NCBI RefSeq assembly: GCF_024713975.1
Contig: NC_091093.1
Span: forward strand, 24,928,501-24,992,500
Reading direction: 5' to 3'
DNA: 64,000 bases
DNA from: Paralichthys olivaceus
Taxonomy: Eukaryota > Chordata > Actinopteri > Pleuronectiformes > Paralichthyidae
The notes below the pieces were generated by a model. That model did not search any database and was not told the DNA's origin. It saw nothing but the letters and a program-made list of their open reading frames with translations. Of this stretch, positions 1 to 17,400 are shown piece by piece; within the stretch, counting starts at the first letter, position 1; each line of letters begins with the position of its first letter. A program made the position numbers and the translations under genes.

Positions 1-34
1 AAAGACAGACGTTTTCAGGAGGCACTTCTCTTAC

Positions 35-3000
35 CAGGTTTTTGGGCAGCTTGGGTTGCGTGTGTGTCTGAGCTGGAGCAGCTTCTGGCTTGGTGCTACG
101 TTGGATGGCTCCTCCAGTAGCAAGATCTGGAAACTCATCTTCATCCTGACAAAGTAGCAAATATTTAAGCACAACAAAATACTAGAATCTAACATAAACT
201 TTTCATGTTAACAGTGAGTCATTCAAATGGAATTCACAAGAAACCTTCTCTGACCTCAAAGTAGAGGGGCTCTGGAGTGAGCTCAGTGCCAGTGACCGCT
301 GCTGGCTGAAGTCTTTGTTCGGACTGGTTGGGTGGCAAACGCCCTGGATAACCATTGTGGAAATCCTGAAAGGCAGAGAACAGAGGAGTCAGACAAGATT
401 CTGCTACTCAACAACCTCTGTGTATTTGATTTGTGCACATAGTGTCTGGTGACTACAACATTGTAGGAGAGGAGACAAACACTGAAGCAAATGATGTCAC
501 ACAGACAATCCTAGTAGCTTTGTTTAATTGTTTACCGCTATGTTTGAGTTAAACTTATAGTTTTATGTAAGACATGTGTGAACTGGTTGTCAGATGATGA
601 CATGAATTAGCATCTATAATTAAAGCAAGCAAGGTATTCTTATATTGCACATCACTTTGTAAAGTCAAAACCACAATAGGAAAATGTTCAACTGTTAAAC
701 TTCAGTGCTCGTTCACTTCTAATTGTTTTGACACGATTGTCTAAACTGCTGTTTATTTTTTATTTCTTATTCCAACCCCACTATCATCATTTGGACTCTG
801 CTCCCCACAGCTGAATGGTGACTTGCTGTGCGACTTTCAGTCTTTTACTCAGTATCCCCTCCAGTGGGATGCACTGTACCTGTGAGAAGTTCCGCTGTTC
901 AGGATTCTTCCTCTGCTCTGCTCTGTGAAACTGGCCGTTCCTGTCCCCCCAGGACTTTGGTGTCGCCTGAGAGGCTACATTTACCCAGGTGTCTGCTACC
1001 AAATAAAAAGAAAAATAACAACTGTCAGGTACAAAAAAGAATTTGTAAGACATTAGATACAGGGTGAATAATAACTATGGCTATGAAAGCATGATGTGAG
1101 GATAAGAGGAAAGGAAAGATTTGAACACCTTGTTCAAACTTACATGTCATGACACCAGCCTCTACTCCCTGTACGACACACAGAAAAACATAGAAAGGGT
1201 AGAGTCAAGTTAATATATCTAGTGTATGTTAAACCTGCTAGTAACAATGTGAGGACAAAACTATTTTTAAGGATTAAATCAAACACCAGTTACTGTTGCT
1301 CCATAAGTGAAGACTTGTGTGTTGTGGTATGTCCTAGTTGTTCTGACAGGTGGAAATGACAACACTCTTTAAAAGTATTATAAAGAAACGTTCGGGGTGT
1401 CTTTTACCCCAGAAATTAAATACAGGCTGTCTGTACTACCTACAATTAGACACACCCAGAAAAAGTCTGGGGTACCATTGGGGCACACCTTTTAAGTCCA
1501 CCCATCACACAAAACCACACTATTTGCTGCTTAAAGAGCAAAAACTTTACATTTCCAAATCTGTGTTTGACATCTCATCTTTGACAAATTATTCGTTTAA
1601 CTGTTTTTTGCAGGTGAGGGAGGTGCAGGTGGAGGTGTTTAGTTTTCACACTCACAAGGATTTGAATTAATTTTCTCTCTTAACTAATGTCCACATATTC
1701 TGTTTTGTGTCTGAATACGTCGCATTACTGAGGCTTTAGATCCCTTTCACTCTACTCCCTGACTTGCTACCTGCCAAATTATCCTTATTTTATGCTTCAC
1801 GTTTTTAACTGTGAATTTCAGCGTTGAACCAAACCAGAATGAAGACAGTTCTGATCTGAAGCATAAGGTATTTAAAGGAATATTAGGCAAAACAATATCT
1901 TCAAAATGTGTTTAAACTGGGACTAAGTAGCTAACATACCGTAGGTGCTGCTGTATGCTCTGTTGTTCGTTGTGTTACCCCAGTGGCCTGGTTGTGTTTG
2001 GGGCTACAGTATCCGCTGTCACTGTCTATATCTGCCTCACAGGTGCCCTGCTCGTTGTAGTTCTCAGCTGGATGGGACGCCCGTCTTCTCTTTGTTCGGT
2101 TCTTCCACAGCAGAGGACTGGCCCGCTCAGCAGCACATCGCCCTGATACCTCACCTGGGAAATCTGAGGGCAAGGGAGGAGAAACTAGACATGAAGTAAA
2201 CTTGTTGCACGGTGTGACACAGTGGAATAATACTGCATTTAACATCAAAGTAAGTAAAAAACAATTATGCATACTGGAGATTAATCCACAGAGACTCACT
2301 GAACTCAGTCTTTGACCTCGAGTTACCTGTATGATGTTTTTCAAGTGACATCATAACCATAACAGCAATACCTAAGGTATTCACACAGGCTCTGGTTTCT
2401 CGGAAGCAGAGATGCACGTGTTAACCATTCTGACTGGAAACTCTGCATTCCAGGTCATTCATGAACTTAGGCACAAGCATCATCAACCTGTAAGACCAGA
2501 CACTGCTCTTATCTGCATTGTGCTTCAATGACAGGAATAATTCTTGTTGAAAGGAAAGGCTGCCAATTTTAACAAAGTCTGATGAATGTTTGCAGCCCGA
2601 ACTTCCTTTCAGCCACAGGATACAAGAAATAAAACAAAACTTTTTGTCAAAATATTGTACACACCCTACAAAGAGGCACTAAAATGCATATTTACTTGTT
2701 GCCACAGTATTTTTACCGGTCTGCTGTGCTGCATCAACCAGCATGACGGTCTTGGTTCTACCATCGGGCCCCAAGGTGCACACCTCCTTCTGCACAGCTA
2801 CATTCCTTGTTGGAGGCCGACGACCTCTTGAAGGCTGACACACACCCAACTGTTGCTACAGGGGGGGGGAAAGGCAGGGTTACTCACTAAATAAGCTGGA
2901 TGAAAAGAAATAAATGACCTATGATGTAAATGTGACAGTATCACAATAAGGCTGTTGACATTCTGTACCTTTGGGAGAACGTTAGGTCTGACCATGCCTC

Positions 3001-6000
3001 TCCCCCTCTGACTGGCCATCCCATATGTTGGTCCCAGAGGCAGTGGCCTCTCCCCGACATCTGCTGAGACTGGGTTGATTACTCCAGTTTGCACAGGACC
3101 TGTGTAGGTGCCAGGGAAGGGCTGATAGAAGCCCATGACAGGTGGGCAGGGAGCAGGCATAATCTGGTAGTAAGCATACTCGTTGGACACAGGAGGCTGG
3201 GGGGAAGACAAGATGGGGTAGGCCAGGTACGGTCCACCGGGGTTAGGGTTAGGCTGCTGCCAGCGCAGCTCCCCTCCATTATACATAGGATGTTGCCTGT
3301 AAAGCAATAGAGTTTAAAATTAATTTCGACAAATTTTTCTTGAATACTGGGCTTTGAAAATGACCGTGACGTTCAGGGTGAAAACCCCCCCCACACGTTA
3401 AGTGTCATTACTAACAGGCATCATGGCGTTAAGAAAAACATGATTACAAAATCCTGAATGAAAATCACAGCATTGAGTAAAGGTTTCTTAAACTTTGTGT
3501 TACTTATTCAAAACACTTTTTATATTGTATTCTTCTACACAAACACAACAATAATGTGTGGGAGACTTTTTTGTGCTCCACAAAATGCTAGTTGATTTAG
3601 GAAGACAGAGGTTGTGCCCAACATGTGTGTGATGGTTGGTGAGTTAGGGAGTGACACGTAGTATGGAGAAAGCTTGATAAGGATCCAGATGATATTTTCA
3701 CAGCCGGTTTACTATAGTGGGTTATTTCCTTGCATTCAAATGGTGGGGAAGGAAACAAAGGAGCGGATGTGTGCAGGATACAGCAGATCACTCTGGACAA
3801 AGAAAGAGCCACTGGAAACACAAACTTTGCTTCCATGTAAACTCTGTAACTCTGGGGAGGTTTCCATTCATAATTAAGCAGTCTTAAACAACAGAGCAAT
3901 CGAATGGCTCTCACTCAGTACACTGTTTCAAGGCTGTGATCATGATCTCTTCAGTGAGGCCTAACCTCAGGGACACAGCGTTCTCTTCTTCTCATAGTAC
4001 ACAGAGTTATTCTGGAAATAGAATGGTCCAGAAGAGAGAAGATTGTTCTTGGGCAGTTCAAAATGGGGGCACCAGACTTCCCACAATGCTTCAGGGAATG
4101 GCTATATTTTTGCCTAAATTGAAAGCATTGGCAAAATCTATTAATATCTTTAACCAGAGTTAATGGAGTAGAAGCGAATGCCACTCATTCCCTAATCTCC
4201 CCCTGTGAGAGAAACAGTACCTGTTGGCTTGGTTCTCCTGGACAAAAGGGTAGCAGGTGATGAGGTAGCTTGGTATGGGAGTGGTTTCCACCCCGCCACC
4301 ACCTCCTCCTCCTCCTCCAATACCTCCGCTGCCTCCTCCACCACTGGCCTCTCCAGAAAGACTCATGCTGACCAGGGTTCCTTCAAGACCTTTCTTCTGT
4401 GGGATGAACGGTTCCACTTCGGCTGAAAGCTTCACATCCTGCAAAGAGACAAATGAACAGCCATTAGTATCACACCATGAGCATCGGCAGCCAAATGAAT
4501 GACTCCGTGGTGCATTTGAGAGAGAATGGGTCTATGGCAAAGAGCACAGAACATCCATCCATTAGCTACACTGCTTATCCGTTGAGGGCTGTGGGGGGGC
4601 TGGAGCCAATCACAGCTGACATTAGGAGAAGGAGCACAGATTTGTCAAATTGCTGAAATAAAGTTGCTCACATGAGTCACAACACTCTGCATGTTTTTTT
4701 CAAGACCTTTTTTTACCTTCTCCATATCTATCCACATGAGACAACATATGATAGTATTTTATTATTCTTATCGCCATTCCTTACCTAACAAATGGGACAG
4801 TTGTAGGGTGCAGTAATTTGTCTTGGCTTTAGTTAGTCAGATAGTCCTTAAATAAAAATAGGTCTAAAGACAAAACTTTCCAACATCACCTCTCAAATCA
4901 CTTAAAACAACAACAGCATTGCACAATCTATCTGAGCCCAAGAATGTTTTAGTCCTGAATGACAGACAGGGACAGAGAGAGCTGTACATAGTCTACCAGC
5001 CTCTCGTATTTAGTGGCAATCACAGCTGAGCAATGTGTTTCCTCATACTGTTCCAGTTTGTTCAGTCTGCTTACAGATGGTTTAAGTGTCTAGGGCCATC
5101 ACTAAAAAGAACAAGGACATAAAAACATTTCTGAGTTTATTAAAGGCATACCACAAAGCATACAACAAGTTCAAGAACATTTTTGGTCATCGATGCGGCT
5201 TCATTTTAATATGGTGACATGAGACTCTGTACCTCAAAGCCAAAAGGAGAGAGATTTCATTTTATAAATGGTCAAATCTGCTTAGCTGTAGCTGCAATGA
5301 AAACTGATAAGGTGATAGCAGATACATATTTTGTTTGGTAACTTCTCTCTAAGTAACTGACATAAACTGTTGGTTATTTTATCATATGAAGGACTTGGCT
5401 GTTTTTTGTTTTTTTTTAATAAACTGGACAGAGACGGAAGACCCTCACATCTACCATATGGAGTTTAAACTATATATATTTATTAATAAATCAACAGTAG
5501 TGACCCATTAGAGCAGAGAGTATATTTCTTTCTGAAGCCCTTATAAAGAGTTGCCGGTATCATGGAACTTTGGTGAATCACAACATATCCAATAAAAAAA
5601 AAAACATAAATCAGTCAAAAAGCCAAAAACGACAAAGGCACAATAATGGCTTCATTATGTCACTGTGGACTGACTCAAGGTCTTCTTCTATTCAGTCTAG
5701 TTTTATGGTTGTCAAGATTTATAGGCTGATCATATCAAGTCAACACTGAAGCTGTTGTGGTGAAACAAATGATACAGCAGACAGAAAGATCAAAGATTAA
5801 AGATCAGTTGAGGTTTTGGACTCAAATACAGACGGAACCCAAGCTCAACCAGGGACTTCAGACTACTGTTCTGTAGTAAAGTAGAGACATGGCCTTCAAA
5901 TTGTTAGGTTATTGCTTATTGATGACACTTTTTCAAGCAAAAATCAAATCAGAAAATGGGCGTTTGTTCTATGTATACTATATGCAAGATCTGAAAGAAT

Positions 6001-8418
6001 AGCACTTCCCATGTTGCATTACTACATATTTTAAAATAGCAATCCTTCGAAAGTCAAATTATCAACATTAGAGGCCAGGGGATTTATTAGCCCCCAACCG
6101 TTACGTATATAGTAATTTATAATAAAGTTCATAGTTTAAGTGTAAAATATCAAGCCTAAATCGCATTTCTTTGTGATAAGACAATGACTTCTTAGAAATC
6201 ATTATCATTTTTGTATCTATAAATTCGGCGATATATCATCATCACAAATGTTGAACTCCCTAATATCGACATCAGCACCCAAAACTCCATATCAGTTGGC
6301 CTCTAATCAATATACTATAATGTTTGCTTTAATCTGACACTCCTCACATGGTCTACCCCAAGGTAGCAGCTCTATGCGAGAGCTCCCATTGAAATAATCT
6401 ACTATTCTGCAAAGGATGAGGAGAGGTGACAGGGTTTAGAGTACAAAGACGCCCCCTCACTTCTGAAACAGTGGTCGGGATGCATGAATAGAGGAACAGT
6501 GCGGCCAGTGGATGTCACACAGACAGCTATTGTTTTCCACTGCTACTGACTGTGGGTGGATCCCTGAGTTTTCCTTAGGTGATCTATAGGATCCATCCTA
6601 CCTAAAAAAAAAAATAATAATAAAAAAAAAAAAAGGGTGATGGTGAATGGAATCTGTTTTGCCAGTTCAGTAAAAAAGAAGAAACTACAAATATAAATAA
6701 AGGTATGTTTAACTCCCAAAGATTAATAACAGCCTCCATGCTTGGACTGATGTATGGCTGCTAGGATTTAACGCCACAGCGGTTGGTCTGAACATGTACG
6801 ATGGTCCAGTATGGCTGATAGGTTGTTATAGGATTATGTTTGAGAGGATAAAGTAGGGACAGTACTAAAGGATAAGCAAATTAAATACCAAGCCACAACA
6901 TGGAGGCCTCCTGCACAGGTGAATCTTGGATTGTGAACGCTGATGGAGAAATCTGACCATGTAGAGAAATAGATTTTTGAAGAAAGGGGTCAAGTGCGGG
7001 TCCTAGGATGAATCTCTTGATTCAACCATGAGTCTTTGTGCATCTCTGTGTCAGTGAGAATAGCTGCGATTGTGAAAAAGACAATGAGGTCAGACCCAGA
7101 TGTGCATCCGCTGGGTATGACAGAACTCGGGAGAGATTCAACTGGGAGCTACTGATCTCACAAGCCTCTGTTTGTCCAAGCATTTTCACACCAGTTGCTT
7201 TCCACCACCACCACCACCTTACACTATGTGCTCCTGTACAACAGCTGCAGGGTGGGCTGTACACGTACAGGACCATGCAGTTGCAGTTTATTGGGAACAC
7301 CTAGCAAAAAAAAACTACTGCAGTCTGATATAACAGTCCTGCAATAACTCCTACCTTCATGGAGGCTGCAGGGTTAAGTTTGAGAGGGGTTGGCACAAAT
7401 TCATGAACATTTTTGGAGGAATGTGATTTTTAATGCGGTTTAATTTTGTGCAAAAATACAAGAATCAACAATAATAAACACAGTTGACATAGTCATCTCC
7501 ATGCTGCAGAACTGTTGTTGTTACACTGAGCTGGACGTAGTTAATAATCTACCACTTGAGTGTAGATAAGACACGTTTAGGTGCAGCCTGTCCTGTATTT
7601 AGACACAGTGATTGATCATGTTGGACGTGAGCCACGACACAAACCGAGCACAACCAAACTTTCTACATTGCGAGCAGCGTCGCAGGAATGTCATACATGC
7701 AGAAGAACCAGACATTCCTCCTGTGACGGTCATGAAACCTCTCCGCCCCACTGACACCTCTCTCCTGCTCACATTCCTACCGTGATTGAAACCTCCCTGT
7801 CGAGTCTCCCTCCGCAAACTGTCTCCATAAGGTAGCATTCAAAAGAAAAGGACGGCCGGTGAACATCCGTGGAGCCGCTTCATACACGAGCTGCGCCGTC
7901 AACATGACAGCTGGGGTGTTTAGCTTCAGCTAGCTGGCAAGCTAGCAGAGAAAGCTAACGTTTAAACGCGGACTGGCTTTAAGGGTTTAACTCACGTGAA
8001 TATTGTCATGAAAACACATTGGAGTCGTTTTTAGAATAAAGGAAAAACACAAATGCAACGTGACGATTGGAAATAAATGCATTATCCATTTTTTATTTTA
8101 CATCATGAGCTGCGGTTACCGTTAGCTGCTTGAATGTTAGCTTACTAGCCAAATGGAATAACAGTGTCGCTGCTCCCTGTTGAGCTATAATGACCCGAAG
8201 AGCTGATTTTATTGTTATTTGAGAAACACATCCATCTGTAGACACATTTACCAGAGTGGTTATTGTATAAATGACATTAACGACCATCCAAAATTGGGCC
8301 TCGTCAGCTTGAACCAACGTTATCGTCACTTTTTCCAGAAGCTAACGCGTTAGCGAGACCCCAACAGAAAGACAAGGATTTTAAAATAAACTCTTACCTT
8401 ATTGTCACTAGCGTCCAT
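35..8418 (-). CDS. secisbp2l: SECIS-binding protein 2-like (N-terminal part; 3' end outside window)
   Basis: Paralogue of SECISBP2, the SECIS RNA-binding factor of selenoprotein translation. Coding exons in transcription order: 8418-8398, 4438-4221, 3296-2969, 2855-2717, 2163-1940, 1168-1144, 995-880, 365-255 and 145-35. They sum to 1293 nt, or 431 codons, with every junction in phase. The protein starts MDASDNK and continues VKLSAEVEPFIPQKK, the family's conserved N-terminus. A glycine-rich tract lies at residues 40-56. Exon 3 encodes a Pro/Tyr-rich low-complexity region. Exon 5 holds the hallmark DIDSDSGYCSPKHN, and residues 395-402 read DEDEFPDL. The L7Ae-type RNA-binding domain is expected in exons left of position 1. 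The first intron (8397-4439) is about 4 kb. The gene follows cops2 on the same strand. Identity rests on my recall of the family and on the neighbouring synteny. Confidence 0.93.
1144..1168 (-). CDS. secisbp2l: 25-nt microexon of secisbp2l
   Basis: Exon 5 (2163-1940) ends in phase 0, while the exon at 995-880 needs one base carried over, so something is missing between them. Reading the minus strand, 1168-1144 is preceded by a pyrimidine-rich tract ending TACAG and followed by GTAAGT, a near-ideal donor. Its 25 nt supply eight codons (GVEAGVMT) plus exactly the one base needed. The resulting join leads into DTWVNVASQAT, which resembles the human SECISBP2L segment in the same place. The exon is inferred from splice signals and phase; no transcript data were available. 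Confidence 0.8.
4439..8397. other. secisbp2l intron 1, no gene seen
   Basis: This is the first intron of secisbp2l. It holds AT-rich sequence with short A-runs (about 5591-5602 and 6604-6634) and, near its 3' end, the LINE-like fragment listed separately at 4552-4632. Open frames here, such as 7038-7304 on both strands, lack coding hallmarks. I see no RNA gene. Confidence 0.6.
4552..4632 (+). repeat. fragment of a LINE-3'-end-like teleost repeat
   Basis: The stretch reads as an ATCCATCCATT...TTATCC start followed by GGGGGCTGGAGCCAAT and CACAGCTGACAT. This is the recognisable core of a very common fish repeat that resembles the 3' end of L2/Maui-type LINEs. A longer copy of the same family is at 56087-56329, with matching order CATCCATT, GGCTGGAACCAAT, CCGCTGACA. 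Assignment to a named family is from memory. Confidence 0.6.
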
Positions 8419-8419
8419 G

Positions 8420-8452
8420 TCAGTCAGCCTCGCCGCCGCCGCAAACCTTCAT
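8420..8452 (-). promoter_or_regulatory. upstream ORF ending one base before the secisbp2l start codon
   Basis: On the minus strand an ATG at 8452-8450 opens an 11-codon ORF (MKVCGGGEAD, then TGA at 8422-8420). One base separates its stop from the secisbp2l ATG at 8418. The frame stays open upstream to an ATG at 8770, so a longer leader would make this a 116-codon uORF. The arrangement would favour reinitiation or leaky scanning. The uORF lies in the leader only if transcription starts above 8452, which is likely because the first intron donor immediately follows the short coding exon. Confidence 0.5.
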
Positions 8453-8750
8453 CGGCCACAGTGTGGACGTCAGGAGCTGGGTCGTTTTAACTTCTTCATT
8501 GTAGACAGAAATGATAATAAGAGCGGTGGTGGTGGTGGTGATCACCGGGGTCTCGATGATCGGACTCCCCCTGCTAACTGTTGCTAGATGCTGCTGCGTC
8601 AGCTGGCGGAGCTCGGACCAGCCTGTGGCCGCGGAGCAAACTGCTGTCAGTGTGGAAATGGGAGTCACCTGGAACGGAAGCCGCTCGAGCCCAGAAAGCG
8701 TTGTTGTGTTTTTTCTTTCTTTTTTTTTTAATTGGCTCAGAAAATGCAAG
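8453..8750 (-). promoter_or_regulatory. probable secisbp2l 5' UTR and promoter
   Basis: The stretch upstream of the first coding exon has a local rise in CpG dinucleotides (8580-8700, e.g. the CCGCGGAG and GAAGCCGCTCGAG areas). It sits between the secisbp2l start and the presumed cops2 poly(A) sites. No TATA box is evident. The start site cannot be placed from sequence alone. Confidence 0.35.
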
Positions 8751-8920
8751 AGAGTCGTGAGTGGCTGCAAAACATCCGAGACACATGGACTGAAGTCAAA
8801 CGAAAAGAAGGTGTCATCGTGGCTCGTTTATCAGTTAAAAACAGTTTTTATTCAACTCCATGTTCATCCCGTCACACAGTTTAAAGGCAGTTGAATCCTT
8901 TTAGTGCTGAGAGAAATCTG

Positions 8921-8926
8921 TTTATT
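8921..8926 (-). terminator. candidate cops2 polyadenylation signal
   Basis: AATAAA on the minus strand, about 340 nt after the cops2 stop codon. A second AATAAA follows at 8852-8847. Either would end cops2 within a few hundred bases of the secisbp2l start codon. Confidence 0.45.
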
Positions 8927-9265
8927 ACCAACAGTATACATTAAATACTGTGTACACGTTTTCATACACATTTGGACTTTTTTTTTTGTTTTTGTTTTTT
9001 TTTTAACAGAACTGAAACGTTTGTGTGTTGCACATGGATCTGCCAATCAGGAACATGAAAAACAAAAATAAGTGTCGGTGATTTCTTCTCATCGGGACAA
9101 AACAACACACGTCTGGTGGTTCTCAAGTCTTCTTCAACTTGTTGGCATTCTTAAAACCTGTGCTGTGTGTCTTGTCTCAGAGGGTATACTGGAAGAAGCA
9201 CAGTAGCATACGTTATGGATGTATTCAAACATGCCATTTTCCTTGTCTCCCGACTTTACATGCCA

Positions 9266-14091
<4,826 letters not shown>

Positions 14092-14230
14092 CTCGGCGAT
14101 GTAGCTTATCCCTCGGCGGAGACAGACGCTGGCCCCGGCCTGTGCTGTGTTTGGCAGCGGCGGTGAGAGGACGGTGTGTCAGGCTGGGCTCAGAGGCGCA
14201 GGAGCCGCTTCACGTCCATAGATGGCGCTG
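14092..14230 (-). promoter_or_regulatory. cops2 5' UTR and GC-rich promoter
   Basis: The region just upstream of the cops2 start codon is markedly GC- and CpG-rich compared with flanking DNA (GGCGGAG, CCCCGGCC and GGCAGCGGCGG blocks), fitting a TATA-less housekeeping promoter. GC content falls sharply beyond about 14230. There is no divergent gene on the other side. Exact start sites are not visible. Confidence 0.5.
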
Positions 14231-14297
14231 TTGGATCGTCTCAGATAATAACAAGCTACGACTTTAAAACAGGTTTCGCCAGCTGCAGTGATCCGGA

Positions 14298-14490
14298 TGT
14301 AGAAGTGTGATATTTCTATAAGATCTCTTTTATACAAGTTTTCCTGCACGAAGAAGTATGACTTTTCTATAAAATGTCTTTTTATATTAATTTACCTGGT
14401 TGTAGAAGTGTGATATTTCTATAAGATCTCTTTTATAAATGTTTACCTGCATAGAGAATAATAATATTTCTATAAAATGATATACATTTA
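14298..14490 (+). repeat. diverged tandem repeat, unit about 51 bp, nearly four copies
   Basis: The block GTAGAAGTGTGATATTTCTA followed by TAAGATCTCTTTTATA occurs at about 14299 and again at about 14402. More diverged copies lie between and after them (TATGACTTTTCTATAAAATG near 14357; AATATTTCTATAAAATG near 14463). Each unit ends near a TTACCTG or TTCCTG word. The odd copies match each other better than the even ones, suggesting a 102-bp higher-order unit. Confidence 0.7.
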
Positions 14491-14499
14491 CTTGCAATA

Positions 14500-17400
14500 T
14501 GTAACAGTGGAGGAAAGTTGCTAAGTAGTTTTACTCAAGTAAAATGTATAAATTTGGCCTCAATTTATACATTCTCTATATTTTAATCTGACATCTGCAG
14601 TTAGTAGTTATTTGCCAGATTATACAAGATTATAAATTATATTATTGTATATTATGTTATTAACAATAATAAATAATTTACATATATGTAAAAAAATGAA
14701 TACAAAAAAACACCAATAATCTTCTGCATCCAGATGCAAATTTTACAGATCAGTGATAATAAAATGATTTTTACTCTGCTGCATAATAAGAAGATGACTG
14801 TTGATAGTTTAGGTACTTTTTTGATTAATTTTGAATATAGGACTTTTAATGTAATGAATATTTTCCATTGAGACAGTGGTGTGATTGGAATCAAATATTT
14901 AATTTAAGTAAAAAATATCGTTAGTAACGTTTCAAGTAACATGATGATAGATAGAGCTTATCAATATCAACCACTACCTCAGAAACTGTAGCGGGAATAC
15001 ATTCAATGACAAACCAGAAATAAGCAGAGAGCGCTCACACAAACACAAACACTGCACACCTGCAATGAACCCAGAGTGCTTAAGGGTCTGAATCTGACTC
15101 ACTGAAGGTGTGAACAGTTTCCAAAAGCTAAGTCAATAGGCAGGTCAAGCTCAGTGCTTCCCTCAGAAGTGTGGAGTAGATCATTTTTCATAATATAGGA
15201 CAAGATGGTGAATATCCCTTGTAGGTTACTGTGAAATTGCTCCAAAATATTCTTATATAGAGAGCTTGAGTAAACGTGTTCATTTCCACCACTGGAAATA
15301 TCCCATGAACTCCTGTGTGAACCAGACTCTTGTAAGATGGATTTTGCAAGAATGTCTTGGCCACACAGAGACCATCGGCATGCGTCACATCCCTCTACGG
15401 CCTCACTGTGGGTCATCCCACATGCAACCATATGAAAGATTTTATTACTGAAGACTTTACTTTACTGTTCCGAAAATTCACGCAATCGGCTTTTGTGTCA
15501 GCAAGTTATGTCTCATAGGTTTATTTCCAAAAAGTGATGAGAGGGGGTCAAAAACACAAGTCCATCATCCTACGTTGTCACTGTGGCCATAATATTTACA
15601 ATATTCAGACATGAATCACCAACACTGATTCTGGAGGGGAGAGTGGATTCACACACTGACGTGTAACTTTAAAAGCAATAAGAAGTGTCACAGACAGTGC
15701 ACGCTCCTCACTCATATTATCTTTTATGTGTGCACTGACAGATTTATTGCATCTCTTACATAAAGCCATGCTGCGGGTGTCGACTGGTTTCACAAAGAAA
15801 CATGCAAATATTCTAATTGCTCTGCATCAGAGCTGGTGACTCATGCACACCCATTTGTTGCATGTGTAAGATGCATCATTCATTCGCGGCGGTGCGTCCA
15901 CTGCATCAACAACAAAGTCTGAACAAATAAGCAGTGCTTCTCTACCGGAGTCAACAACACCAAAAACAAGCTGTTGATCTGAGACAAAAGACACGTGGGT
16001 GCTGGTAAACCCTGATTTGTCATCACAACATCCTCACACCCCCCTGAAATGACACGGAATATAACTGGAATTACACCATTGTAGCCACAGATTGATTTAT
16101 CTGTCGACACATTCACAATCTCTTTTATCTCACAGTGTTGGTGGGGAGATGTTGCTGTACTTGACGTGCACGGGAAAACCCTCCCAGCCCAAGCATCTAA
16201 CAGACACACTTAGTGCCAAAGACTTTTATTTATCTGACTGTGCCAGGGAGATAAACACAAGTTCATCAAACCAACTAACCTTATGAAGAGATTGAAAAGA
16301 GTGGCACAAAGCCTTATAAACACCTTCAAGAAGCCCCTCTTCTTTCAGATAATCTCTGATGATTCATTTGATAAAATTAGTACATTTATATTATTCCTTT
16401 GGCTTGAATGTATACACTGGGTTTTATAATCCGTTTAATCTTTGGTTGCCAAAAACTGTTTTATGCCGAACCTAATAACCTTAATAGAGTTAATATAATC
16501 TAGTTTCTGACAGTTCCTTAAACATGAGACAAGGGTCTTCAATATATCTCCAGCGTGGCATCTGGCAGCATAAGCCTATGTACCTCTCTCAGCGGGCTGT
16601 CGGCTTTTATACTCTACATAAATGGCTCTCACCACTGAAGCTCTCACACAAGGGTGCTAATCCTTTTTGTACTGCCGCCAACTCCCTTTAGATCATTACT
16701 CATGCACGCACACAAATGCACACGCAGGCACACACATAGTTATTCATGTCATGTATATACAGTATATTTATGCTCTAATATACACACCTGCTTGATCATG
16801 TGTGCCTGTGCATGCACATAATATTAAATGCCCTAAAAACCTGCACAGTTGCCAGCCTTGTACAACCTACCCTGAGGTCATCAAAGCTGTTCTCACTTCT
16901 CAACTTGTGCAAGATGCGTGACTAGCCGGTTTGTTTTTCTCTTTTTATTTTTTTTGTTGCTGTTTTCATTTTTACAAGGTATGTAAAAGCGTGTCTCTAT
17001 TTTATGCAACAACTTCCATCAAGTGGGGGTGTTATTACAGATGAAATCCAATTTCCAAGAGCTGAAACAGCCGCTGAAGCCAAGTCCACACGCACGCCTC
17101 CTGCATCACACGCTAGCATAATGTGGTATGTGTGTGGTATGTGGGCTGGGGTTTCGTGTTTTTTTTCTTGAGTTTGTCTGCATTATAAATGAATTGAGGT
17201 CTGAAAAACTTTTTTTCTAATTTGGGTTAGCTTGCGGATACAGTGCTCAGGACAAATCAATTAAGGATCAATTAGCAATTTGTGTTAGAATAAATATGCA
17301 AAACTCAAAATTAGAAGATACTGACATTTTGGAACATATGCTTTTTAATCTTCTTGACAAGAGTTAGAGGAGAAGAATAATGTCACTCTCGTGTCAGTAC

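Noticed and set aside
3236..3254. GGGTTAGGGTTAGG, a telomere-like word, inside secisbp2l
   Set aside because: It lies in a coding exon and simply encodes the P-N-P-N-P stretch on the other strand.
4160..4444. Reading the glycine-rich ORF as a stand-alone gene starting at MQDVKL
   Set aside because: The CAG before GATGTGAAG is a splice acceptor; the real start is MDASDNK at 8418 and this is exon 2 of secisbp2l.
15099..15431. 110-codon minus-strand ORF in the desert
   Set aside because: No recognisable domain, no splice context, and overlapping frames are open too; no basis to call a gene.
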